The position numbers were made by a program, and so were the translations under genes. The notes below the pieces were generated by a model. It worked only from the letters and a program-made list of their open reading frames with translations, was not told where the DNA came from and searched no databases. Shown here in pieces: positions 1-6,305 of a stretch of 13,928 bases of DNA; positions within the stretch are counted from its first letter, which is position 1; every line of letters starts with the position of its first letter. Location: the NCBI GenBank assembly GCA_007135355.1, contig SLJA01000170.1:1-13928 (forward strand), given 5' to 3'. This DNA is from Wenzhouxiangella sp. GTDB taxonomy: Bacteria > Pseudomonadota > Gammaproteobacteria > Xanthomonadales > Wenzhouxiangellaceae.

Positions 1-47
1 ACCAGGCGCCGACAGGCAAGGACCGATTGATTGTCGTGACTATTCAA
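1..47 (-). CDS. lolD: LolD, ATP-binding subunit of lipoprotein-releasing ABC transporter (5' end only, runs off the window)
   Basis: Only about 15 codons lie in the window. Read from a TTG at 47-45 on the minus strand, the peptide is (M)NSHDNQSVLACRRLV. This resembles the N-terminus of LolD proteins, where a short leader precedes a 'VLxCxNL' strand ahead of the Walker A region. The TTG overlaps the lolC stop (TTGAATAG, TAG at 42-40). A GGAGG Shine-Dalgarno lies 9 nt upstream, inside the end of lolC, and there is no ATG or GTG in this frame before the window edge. LolD would power release of outer-membrane lipoproteins to the chaperone LolA, together with the permease encoded just upstream. 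The identity is inferred from a short peptide plus synteny (lolC then lolD). The Walker motifs fall outside the window, so confidence is moderate. Confidence 0.6.
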   Translation of the reverse strand, partial: MNSHDNQSVLACRRL

Positions 48-1284
48 AGCGGAGAGCCTCCACGGGTTCGGTCCGGGCCGCACGCCAGGCCGGATAAATG
101 GTCGACACCAGAGAAAGCACCAGCGCCAGGCTCGCAAACCGCACCACATCGCTCGCGCGAAGATCGGACGGCAGATCGCTGATGTAGTAAACCTCCGCCG
201 ATAAAAATTCGATATCGAGCAGATATTCCACCGAACCCACGACCGACTCCACGTTCAAGGCCAACAGGATGCCGAGTATGACGCCAACCACCGTTCCGAT
301 CACGCCAATCAGGGAGCCTTGGATCATGAACACGGCCATGACTCGCCGTGGCGTCAATCCCATGGTTTTGAGGATGGCGATGTCGGCCTGTTTATCGGTC
401 ACCACCATCACCAAGGTCGAAATGATGTTGAACGCCGCCACCGCAATAATCAGCGACAAGATGATGAACATCACGGTCTTTTCGGTCTGAACCGCGCGAA
501 AAAAGTTGGCGTGCTGTTGTGTCCAGTCACGCACCTGAAAAAAGCCCGGCAACTCCTCACTCAGTTCACGCGCAATCCAGCGCGCTCGCATCATGTCGTC
601 CAGTTTCAGACGAATGCCGCCGATATCGTCTGCCAGGCGGAACAAACGCTGCGCATCTTCAAGATGAATCAAGGCCAAAGCCGAGTCGTACTCGTGCACC
701 CCCGCCTCGAACAATCCGCTGACTTCGAAACGCCGTACTTGCGGAACCACACCGGCCGGGGTGGCGCGGATTTCAGGCGCAAAAATCGTGACCGAGTCAC
801 CGGGCCTGACCGCAAGACGGTTGGCCAGCCCCACCCCTAGAATGACCTGCCACTGCCCGGGAACCAGATCCTCCAGCTGACCATGGCGCATCATTTCCAG
901 GATATTCGCCACCTCCGGCTCGCTGGCCGGGTCAATTCCGCGAATCATGGCGCCACCGGTGCGTCGTCCGCGCAGCATGGTCTCCTGCTCAATGAACGGT
1001 GCCGCCCCGAGAACGCGCGGATGAGCTCGAGCATCGAGCACCACTTGCCGCCAGTCGGGGAAACGGCCATCCACCCCCTGAATCGTAGCGTGGGAAATCA
1101 TGCCCAGAATTCGCTCGCGCAGTTCGCGCTCGAAGCCGTTCATGACACTGATGACCGTGATCAAGGTCATCACCCCCAGCGCAATGCCGGCCATGGAAAT
1201 GAGCGAGATGAAGGAAATGAAGTGGTTGCGGCGCTTGGCACGCAGATAGCGCAGGCCGACGAACAAGGGCATGGGTTGATACAT
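40..1284 (-). CDS. lolC: LolC/LolE-family lipoprotein-releasing system permease (LolC-like, with Hook)
   Basis: 414-residue inner-membrane permease of the ABC transporter that extracts mature outer-membrane lipoproteins and hands them to periplasmic LolA. The N-terminal 'LRYLRAKRRNHFISFISLIS' precedes TM1 (about 24-46). A large periplasmic domain follows (about 47-268), then TM2 (about 271-293), the cytoplasmic coupling segment 'LKTMGLTPRRV' (305-315), TM3 (about 317-340), TM4 (about 380-400) and the FtsX-type ending 'YPAWRAARTEPVEALRFE'. Residues 175-187, TPAGVVPQVRRFE, have two prolines flanking a short loop, like the LolA-recruiting Hook of E. coli LolC; this favours LolC (or a hybrid LolF) over LolE. 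The start ATG has AGAGG 7 nt upstream, overlapping the rluC stop 10 bp away. The gene is therefore in an operon after rluC and before lolD. Whether a separate lolE follows cannot be seen. Confidence 0.9.
   Translation of the reverse strand: MYQPMPLFVGLRYLRAKRRNHFISFISLISMAGIALGVMTLITVISVMNGFERELRERILGMISHATIQGVDGRFPDWRQVVLDARAHPRVLGAAPFIEQETMLRGRRTGGAMIRGIDPASEPEVANILEMMRHGQLEDLVPGQWQVILGVGLANRLAVRPGDSVTIFAPEIRATPAGVVPQVRRFEVSGLFEAGVHEYDSALALIHLEDAQRLFRLADDIGGIRLKLDDMMRARWIARELSEELPGFFQVRDWTQQHANFFRAVQTEKTVMFIILSLIIAVAAFNIISTLVMVVTDKQADIAILKTMGLTPRRVMAVFMIQGSLIGVIGTVVGVILGILLALNVESVVGSVEYLLDIEFLSAEVYYISDLPSDLRASDVVRFASLALVLSLVSTIYPAWRAARTEPVEALRFE
57..61 (-). promoter_or_regulatory. Shine-Dalgarno site for lolD within the end of lolC
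   Basis: Minus-strand GGAGG (plus-strand CCTCC) sits 9 nt before the TTG at 47-45. It decides the non-ATG, overlapping start proposed for lolD and implies translational coupling with lolC. Confidence 0.5.
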
Positions 1285-1294
1285 GGATCAGCCT

Positions 1295-2227
1295 CTAGCG
1301 TGGGGGGTCAGTGGGCGACCGCAAAGTGTCCAGCACGACCGCCAGGTCAGTCGGTAACGGCGCGTTGAACACCCGCTCGTCAGGCCAATCCAGACGCAGC
1401 AGATGCGCGTGCAAAAACAGGCGCTTCAGCCCGCCGGGCCCAGCCTGGCTGCCGTAACGATCGTCACCGGCCAGCGCGTGTCCCAGCTCCGCCGCGTGGG
1501 CGCGAATCTGGTGCGTGCGACCCGTTTCAATCTCGACTTCCACATAAGTAAACGCCGGCAAGCGTTCCAACACGCGGAAATGAGTCACCGCCGACTGGCC
1601 ATCCTCAGCCACGATCACCCGGTGCTGCCCACTACCGTCGCGAACCTTTTTCAACGGCCGGTCAACGCTGATTCGGTCTTGTGCCAGTCGTCCACACATC
1701 AGCGCAAGGTATCGTTTCTCAACGCGACGTTGGGCAAAAGCCTTTTGCAAACCGACCAAGGCCTGATGATGCCGCGCCAGAATCAGCAGTCCGCTGGTCG
1801 GTCGGTCGAGACGATGAACCGGACGCCAGTTGTCGTCGATGCGCGCTGCAATGTCCATCAGGCCGAAAGAAAGACCGCTACCGCCATGGATCGCCAACCC
1901 CGCGGGCTTATCAATGACCACGAAATCCTGGTTCAGTTCGATAATCGCCGCTCGCAGTCGATCGACCCACTCTTCCGGTATGGCGCGGGGTGCGGCCGGT
2001 TTGCTCGCCACAGGTGGGATTCTGACTTCGTCACCGGCGGTCAGTTTTTTCATCGGCTTGGCCCGTTTGCCATTGACACGAACCTGGCCGGTTCGCACCA
2101 GCCGATAAATCATGCTGCGCGGCACGCCGCCCAGATAGCCTGATAAAAAATTGTCCAGTCGCTGCCCGGCGCGATCGGCAGGAACCTTGACTTTGTGCAC
2201 GCCAGTGCTGACTTGCCGCTCATTCAT
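1295..2227 (-). CDS. rluC: RluC, 23S rRNA pseudouridine(955/2504/2580) synthase
   Basis: 310-residue RluA-family enzyme that isomerises uridines of 23S rRNA to pseudouridine near the peptidyl-transferase region. An N-terminal S4 RNA-binding domain (about 20-75, with GVPRSMIYRLVRTGQVRVNG) is followed by the catalytic domain. This contains IDKPAGLAIHGGSGLSFG (105-122), the catalytic-Asp motif HRLDRPTSGLLIL (Asp141) and the C-terminal GRTHQIRAHAAELGHALAGDDRYG. The length is close to E. coli RluC, and the gene is divergent from rne as in E. coli, which favours RluC over the paralogues RluA and RluD. The ATG at 2227 has only a weak upstream ribosome site, so translation may be modest; an out-of-frame ATG lies 4 nt further in. 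It is the first gene of the rluC-lolC-lolD set, and its stop overlaps the lolC Shine-Dalgarno. Confidence 0.93.
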   Translation of the reverse strand: MNERQVSTGVHKVKVPADRAGQRLDNFLSGYLGGVPRSMIYRLVRTGQVRVNGKRAKPMKKLTAGDEVRIPPVASKPAAPRAIPEEWVDRLRAAIIELNQDFVVIDKPAGLAIHGGSGLSFGLMDIAARIDDNWRPVHRLDRPTSGLLILARHHQALVGLQKAFAQRRVEKRYLALMCGRLAQDRISVDRPLKKVRDGSGQHRVIVAEDGQSAVTHFRVLERLPAFTYVEVEIETGRTHQIRAHAAELGHALAGDDRYGSQAGPGGLKRLFLHAHLLRLDWPDERVFNAPLPTDLAVVLDTLRSPTDPPR

Positions 2228-2250
2228 GAGAATTGACGCAGTGCATTAAA

Positions 2251-2280
2251 CTGACGTCGACACCTATCCCTAAGCAAAAT
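2251..2280 (+). promoter_or_regulatory. Weak candidate promoter toward rne
   Basis: CTGACG (2251-2256) and CAAAAT (2275-2280) are spaced by 18 nt, each matching the sigma70 hexamers at four of six positions. If used, transcription would begin near 2287 and give a leader of about 680 nt. Nothing else supports it. Confidence 0.25.
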
Positions 2281-2340
2281 GAGGTGGTAAGATAGCAGGG
2301 TTGAGCCGCGTTGATGCAAACTCCGTCCGGAGGTCACAAC

Positions 2341-2388
2341 GTGAGCACAAAACATCAAGGAAGGCTAAAAATCGAGCTGACTTGGTAA
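2341..2388 (+). CDS. Possible 15-residue leader peptide in the rne upstream region
   Basis: A GTG at 2341 is preceded by GGAGG (2329-2333) with an ideal 7-nt spacer. It opens a 16-codon frame ending in TAA (2386-2388), encoding (M)STKHQGRLKIELTW. The Shine-Dalgarno can pair with CTCC (2321-2324) across a GTCC tetraloop, which could modulate access. I do not recognise the peptide. It is basic, lacks a membrane segment, and has no run of one amino acid of the kind used by attenuator peptides. It could be a regulatory upstream ORF of the rne transcript or a chance match; the well-spaced ribosome site is the main reason to list it. Confidence 0.3.
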   Translation: MSTKHQGRLKIELTW

Positions 2389-2629
2389 GCGGTGGGTCGA
2401 TCTTAACGCGCTCGACAGACCGAGGCCCGACCGGATCCGGTGGACTTGACGACGCTAAGGGTCTTTGACGGACTCAGCTCCGCAGGCGCCGACCATCGCT
2501 GTGGATTCTTAAAAGTCGGGTTGACAAAAGCTTATTCAAACCGCCAGCGCGTCCTCAGGGCCGGGCCGGCGGTGAGCAGATTCATGCGGTCGCCAGTGAG
2601 CGCCACAAGCTGTCCTGGTAACGCAAGGT

Positions 2630-2660
2630 GATCGACCCTGGTCGATCTTGGCGAAATTTT
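2630..2660 (+). promoter_or_regulatory. Perfect hairpin followed by AU-rich RNase E-like site in rne leader
   Basis: GATCGACC (2630-2637) and GGTCGATC (2640-2647) form a perfect inverted repeat, 7 bp with a CCTG tetraloop or 8 bp with a 2-nt loop. It is followed by GAAATTTTAC (2653-2662), which fits the single-stranded RN/WUU preference of RNase E. This pattern is what a feedback element in an rne leader would look like; that role is inferred. Confidence 0.35.
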
Positions 2661-2816
2661 ACAGCCAGTTCCCGGCCGCCGGGCAACCCGCCCTCGATGC
2701 GCCGGGATCGGTAGAAGAAGACAGATTTCTGAATGCGTGAGGATCCCGTCCAGGGTCTGGTGCCTGATGACTGCAGCCGGCAACCCCGGACCATTGCTCG
2801 CTGAGCGCTGAACGGC

Positions 2817-2848
2817 CCGGTGCACCGCTCGCCCTGAGCGTGTACCGG
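2817..2848 (+). promoter_or_regulatory. Strong stem-loop in rne leader
   Basis: CCGGTGCA (2817-2824) pairs with TGTACCGG (2841-2848) using one G-U pair, and CGCTC (2826-2830) pairs with GAGCG (2836-2840) across a GCCCT loop, with C2825 bulged. No T-run follows, so it is not an intrinsic terminator. It is more likely a structural element of the leader. Confidence 0.4.
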
Positions 2849-2926
2849 CCAGGTACGGGAAAGCCGGCACGCAGTGCTCGCACCCGGCGCCGAAGCGTTG
2901 CCTGTGGAATTCTGTTCTTCACCGAT

Positions 2927-2950
2927 TTCGGACCGCTGCGGCGGTCGGAA
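2927..2950 (+). promoter_or_regulatory. Hairpin immediately upstream of the rne ribosome binding site
   Basis: TTC-G-GACCGC (2927-2936), a TGCG tetraloop, and GCGGTC-G-GAA (2941-2950) form a 6-bp stem, one G-G mismatch and a 3-bp base. The stem ends 4 nt before the Shine-Dalgarno AGAGGA, so it could insulate or modulate translation initiation. Confidence 0.4.
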
Positions 2951-2954
2951 CGGC

Positions 2955-2960
2955 AGAGGA
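2955..2960 (+). promoter_or_regulatory. rne Shine-Dalgarno site that fixes the start at 2970
   Basis: AGAGGA lies 9 nt before the ATG at 2970. The longer in-frame GTG at 2874 has no ribosome site, and the 32 residues it would add do not resemble an RNase E N-terminus. Confidence 0.75.
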
Positions 2961-2969
2961 ATTGCGACA

Positions 2970-5438
2970 ATGAAGCGCATGCTGATCAACGCGACGCAAC
3001 CTGAAGAGTTGCGCGTAGCCATTGCTGATGGCCAGTTTCTGATTGACCTCGACATCGAAGTTCCTGCCCAGGAACAGAAAAAGTCAAACATATACAAGGG
3101 CCGCATTACCCGGGTCGAACCCAGCCTGGACGCCTGCTTCGTTGAGTTCGGCTCCGAGCGTCACGGTTTCCTATCGATGAAGGAAATCGCTCGCGAATAT
3201 TTCAGCGAGGAAGCGCGCAAAAACTTCGACGCCGGCAATCGAGTCGATATCAAGGACGCGGTGCAGGCCGGCCAGGAAGTGATTGTCCAGGTCGACAAGG
3301 AAGAGCGCGGCACCAAGGGGGCGGCACTGACCACCTTCATCAGCCTGGCCGGGCGATATCTGGTCTTGATGCCCAACAACCCCAGGGCCGGTGGCGTATC
3401 ACGCCAGATCTCCCGCGAAGACCGCAAGGAATTGCTCGATACCCTCAAGCAGGTCGAGGTGCCGGATGGCATGGGCTTGATCGTGCGCACCGCTGGTGTC
3501 GGGCGAGAGCAGGAAGACCTGCAGTGGGACCTTGACTATCTGCTGCAACTGTGGACAGCCATCCAGGAAGCGGCGAAAACGCGCAAGGCGCCATTCCTGA
3601 TCTACCAGGAAAGTAACCTCATCATTCGTGCACTGCGCGATTATTTGCGCGAGGACATCGGCGAAATCCTGGTCGACAACGACCGCATCTTCGAAGATGC
3701 CCGCGAGTTCATGCAGCAAGTCATGCCGCATAACCTGCGCAAGCTCAAGTCCTACAAGGATGCCACGCCGCTGTTCTCGCGCTACCAGATCGAGAGCCAG
3801 ATCGAGTCAGCCTTCTCGCGCGAAGTCCGCTTGCCGTCCGGGGGCGCCGTGGTCATTGACCATACCGAAGCGTTGCTGTCTATCGATATCAACTCAGCAC
3901 GCGCGACCAAGGGTGCGGACATCGAAGAAACAGCCCTGCAGACCAACCTCGAGGCTGCCGATGAAATCGCCCGCCAGCTGCGCATTCGCGATTTGGGCGG
4001 CTTGATTGTCATTGATTTCATCGACATGATGAGCAAAGAAGCTCAACGCGAAGTTGAAACACGGCTGCGCGAGGCCATGCGCATCGACAAGGCGCGCGTC
4101 CAGATCGGGCGCATCTCGCGCTTTGGTCTGCTGGAAATGTCGCGCCAGCGGCTGCGCCCGTCGCTGGGTGAGTCCAGCTATGTAACCTGCCCACGCTGTG
4201 ATGGTTATGGCTCGATTCGGTCGATCGAGTCGCTGGCTTTGTCGATCGTCCGCCTGGCCGAGGAAGAAGCGATGAAGAGCCACACCTCGCGGGTGATCAT
4301 TCAGGCGCCCATCGAAGTCGCCAATTTCCTGCTCAACGAAAAACGCATCATGCTGGCCGATATCGAGCGGCGCAACAAGCTGCCGATCACGGTGGTCGCC
4401 AATCGCTGGTTGCAGACACCGCGGTTCGAAATCACGCGATTGAGAGCCAATGAAAGCGTTGATGAGCCCAGTTACACCCTGGCCGTTGGCGAAGAGAAAG
4501 AGACCGTTCCAGGGCAGCAGTCTGAAAAGATCGCGGCAGCGGCGCCTCAGGCTGCCGTCAGCGGCATCCGACCGGCTACTCCGGCCCCCGAGCGCACCGT
4601 GGTTGAACCCAGCTCGCCGCGCTGGTGGCAGAAATTCCGCCTCGCGATCTTGAGTTTTTTCAAAGGCTTCTCTGCTGACAAGCCCGAAGCGCGCGACAGC
4701 GCCAAGACCAAGGAGTCCGCACGAAAAAGCGCCGGCAGCAAGAAAACGACGGCGGAAAGCCGGCCGTCCGAGTCGGACGGAAAGCGGCCCGGCGGTGAGT
4801 CCAGATCCTCCTCTGGGGGACCCAGGAAGCGCAAGAAAAAATCGCGTCCGCGCAAAGCCGACAGTGCCACCAGCGGCGGTGGTAAAGCCGCCCAGTCCGG
4901 TGCAGCCGACGACGGTGGTGCCAGTGCAGCAAGCTCAGATGAGCAACCGCGCAAAAAACGCCGGCGTCGAGGGGGAAAAAAGCGTCGAGCGAAAAGCGGT
5001 GGCCCAGACGATAATTCGGCGTCGAGCAAGACCTCGGCAGACGCGGCGGGCCAAAGCCCATCGGCGCCCGCCGAGCGCAAGACCGATCAGCCGGCGGCAG
5101 CTAAATCCAGCCCCGAAAAAGACGATAAGCCAACGGCTGCCGAACCCGCGCGACTCGAACATCGCAAGTCCTCTTCGTTGCCGGTAGCCAGAAAGGACGA
5201 CAGCGCCTCTTCGACACCCCCGGCCAAAGTCGAGCGGGCCGGCCCATCAGCAGACAATAGCGCGGTGTCGAGCGGCAAAAAGGAGGACAGCCGCCGGACT
5301 TCGGGAGAGGTCAATTCGGCGTCGGCTGATGCCGATCCGAAGGTGAAGCCGGTCAAAAATGCCGACGGCCTCTATCAGGTTCCAAAACAAGGCTCGTCTG
5401 CCGACGATAGAGGCGCCGGGCCAAAGGAAGGGGCGTGA
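2970..5438 (+). CDS. rne: Ribonuclease E
   Basis: 822-residue endoribonuclease that initiates mRNA decay and processes rRNA and tRNA precursors; in the family it is a membrane-bound tetramer and degradosome scaffold. It begins MKRMLINATQPEELRVAI like other RNase E proteins. The S1 domain spans about 39-121. The DNase I-like subdomain carries the Mg-binding aspartates D306 (SIDINSA) and D349 (VIDFIDM), matching E. coli D303 and D346. The Zn-link CPRCDGYG has C407 and C410. Catalytic homology ends near 525. Beyond it lies low-complexity Ser/Ala/Pro/Lys/Arg sequence with a Trp/Phe-rich amphipathic stretch (about 549-568, PRWWQKFRLAILSFFKGF), probably the membrane anchor, and two very basic RNA-binding-like blocks (RKRKKKSRPRK and RKKRRRRGGKKRR). 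The C-terminal half is about 300 residues, shorter than the roughly 530 of E. coli. A 'DGLYQVPK' segment near the end may be a partner-binding motif (inference). The start rests on AGAGGA and homology. Confidence 0.97.
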   Translation: MKRMLINATQPEELRVAIADGQFLIDLDIEVPAQEQKKSNIYKGRITRVEPSLDACFVEFGSERHGFLSMKEIAREYFSEEARKNFDAGNRVDIKDAVQAGQEVIVQVDKEERGTKGAALTTFISLAGRYLVLMPNNPRAGGVSRQISREDRKELLDTLKQVEVPDGMGLIVRTAGVGREQEDLQWDLDYLLQLWTAIQEAAKTRKAPFLIYQESNLIIRALRDYLREDIGEILVDNDRIFEDAREFMQQVMPHNLRKLKSYKDATPLFSRYQIESQIESAFSREVRLPSGGAVVIDHTEALLSIDINSARATKGADIEETALQTNLEAADEIARQLRIRDLGGLIVIDFIDMMSKEAQREVETRLREAMRIDKARVQIGRISRFGLLEMSRQRLRPSLGESSYVTCPRCDGYGSIRSIESLALSIVRLAEEEAMKSHTSRVIIQAPIEVANFLLNEKRIMLADIERRNKLPITVVANRWLQTPRFEITRLRANESVDEPSYTLAVGEEKETVPGQQSEKIAAAAPQAAVSGIRPATPAPERTVVEPSSPRWWQKFRLAILSFFKGFSADKPEARDSAKTKESARKSAGSKKTTAESRPSESDGKRPGGESRSSSGGPRKRKKKSRPRKADSATSGGGKAAQSGAADDGGASAASSDEQPRKKRRRRGGKKRRAKSGGPDDNSASSKTSADAAGQSPSAPAERKTDQPAAAKSSPEKDDKPTAAEPARLEHRKSSSLPVARKDDSASSTPPAKVERAGPSADNSAVSSGKKEDSRRTSGEVNSASADADPKVKPVKNADGLYQVPKQGSSADDRGAGPKEGA

Positions 5439-5442
5439 ATGG

Positions 5443-5460
5443 AAGGGCTGCAGGCCCTTT
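5443..5460 (+). terminator. Weak hairpin between convergent rne and response regulator
   Basis: AAGGGC (5443-5448), a TGCAG loop and GCCCTT (5454-5459) lie five bases after the rne stop. Only three T residues close the stem before C, so termination would be weak. Being symmetric, it could serve both converging genes. Confidence 0.4.
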
Positions 5461-5474
5461 CATGGCCCCCGGAA

Positions 5475-6116
5475 TCAGCTATCCGGCTTGACCAGCTTGT
5501 GCCGTAGCGCCAGATGCAGCAACTCCACTTCGCTGTTGACGCCAACCTTGTCATAAATGCGGTACTTGTAAGTTGCCACGGTTTTGGGGCTGACGTTCAA
5601 TACTTCGGCCACGGCCGGCATTTTCATGCCCTGGGTCAACATCATCATCACTTCCAGCTCGCGCGCGGTCAGATCCTGAAACGGTGACTGCGGCGTCCCC
5701 GGCAACAAAGACAGCGCCAGCTGCTGGGCAATTTCAGAGCCAATATAGCGCTCGCCACGATTGACTGATTTGACGGCGACCACGAGTTCGCGCGCGCTGC
5801 AGGCTTTGGTCAGGTAGCCGCTGGCGCCAATGTCCAGCAACCTTGCCGGAAGCGGCGGTTCGCTGAAGGCAGTCAGAATAATGACCTTGACCTGCGGATA
5901 GCTCTTCAGAATTCGTTCGGTGGTCTCCATGCCCGACAAGCCCGGAAGCCCCACATCCATCAGAATGACATCCAGCGCATGCTGGCGGACCAGCAGCAGC
6001 GCATCCTCCCCGCTGGAAGCCTCCCCGACGACCTGAATATCCGGCACCGCATCAAGAATATTACGCAACCCCGTTCTGACCAAATCATGATCGTCGACGA
6101 TCAGCAGCCTAATCAT
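5475..6116 (-). CDS. gacA: GacA/UvrY-like NarL-family response regulator
   Basis: 213-residue two-component response regulator. The receiver domain (about 1-120) has the acidic pocket D8/D9, phospho-acceptor D54 (ILMDVGLPG), switch T82 and K104. A LuxR/NarL-type helix-turn-helix follows (about 147-205, LTARELEVMMMLTQG ... VSPKTVATYKYRIYDKVGV). The near full-length resemblance to GacA/UvrY suggests it is phosphorylated by a BarA/GacS-type hybrid kinase and activates the small RNAs that titrate CsrA/RsmA; that is family knowledge, and no kinase or sRNA lies in this window. The ATG at 6116 has GGGGA upstream. A weak promoter-like pair, TTGTGA-16-TAATAC, lies at 6172-6145 on the minus strand. In many relatives the gene abuts uvrC; here uvrC does not precede it, and the gene is convergent with rne and divergent from a sugar dehydrogenase. 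Confidence 0.88.
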   Translation of the reverse strand: MIRLLIVDDHDLVRTGLRNILDAVPDIQVVGEASSGEDALLLVRQHALDVILMDVGLPGLSGMETTERILKSYPQVKVIILTAFSEPPLPARLLDIGASGYLTKACSARELVVAVKSVNRGERYIGSEIAQQLALSLLPGTPQSPFQDLTARELEVMMMLTQGMKMPAVAEVLNVSPKTVATYKYRIYDKVGVNSEVELLHLALRHKLVKPDS

Positions 6117-6305
6117 TGATTTTCCCCATGAAACCGACTCAACGGTATTAAGTTACCCCAAAACCCTCACAAAGTGGGTTGCTCATCCGGTTGACCGCAC
6201 CAAAAAACCACCTGCATTACTACCATTCCCCGCGAATCCACACGATACACGCCCACCATAAGGTACATTGAGCGTCTTGTTCATTCCAACAGGAGCTTCC
6301 AACTC

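Larger units (their letters stand above)
2228..2969 (+). promoter_or_regulatory. Long structured intergenic region / putative rne 5' leader
   Basis: 742 bp with no convincing full-size gene, between divergent rluC and rne. It contains several strong inverted repeats in the rne sense: 2630-2647 (GATCGACC-CT-GGTCGATC), 2671-2683 (CCCGG-CCG-CCGGG), 2703-2709 with 2742-2748 (CGGGATC / GATCCCG), 2817-2848 (8 + 5 bp with one bulged C) and 2927-2950 just before the rne ribosome site. There is also a 12-bp palindrome at 2430-2441 (ACCGGATCCGGT). E. coli rne has a long leader through which RNase E controls its own mRNA; a comparable role here is inferred from position and structure. Three TTGAC(A/G) hexamers (2446, 2465, 2521) lack a matching -10 element, so the promoters are not settled. 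The region must also hold the rluC promoter on the other strand, which I could not identify. Confidence 0.55.

Noticed and set aside
2521..2550. Consensus TTGACA at 2521-2526 as a -35 element for rne
   Set aside because: No -10-like hexamer at 15-19 nt downstream (the bases there are GC-rich), so a promoter is not supported without mapping data.
2440..2631. 63-codon open frame on the plus strand in the rne leader
   Set aside because: No ribosome site at its ATG, composition unlike a protein, and it overlaps the structured leader. The GTG frame at 2341 is better supported although also uncertain.
2874..2969. 32-residue N-terminal extension of RNase E from GTG 2874
   Set aside because: No Shine-Dalgarno, and the conserved N-terminus MKRMLINAT begins at 2970 with AGAGGA upstream.
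2532..3106. Antisense open frames of 112, 174 and 103 codons across the rne leader and 5' end
   Set aside because: They overlap one another and the conserved rne N-terminus, have no recognisable domain, and look like chance frames in GC-rich DNA.
4547..5356. Antisense frames opposite the RNase E C-terminal half
   Set aside because: They arise from the low-complexity, Ser/Ala/Lys/Arg-rich coding sequence of rne; their own composition (Arg/Phe/Leu runs) is not protein-like.
6191..6220. TTGACC at 6191-6196 as a -35 element for the sugar dehydrogenase
   Set aside because: The best -10 at proper spacing (GCATTA) matches poorly; not called.
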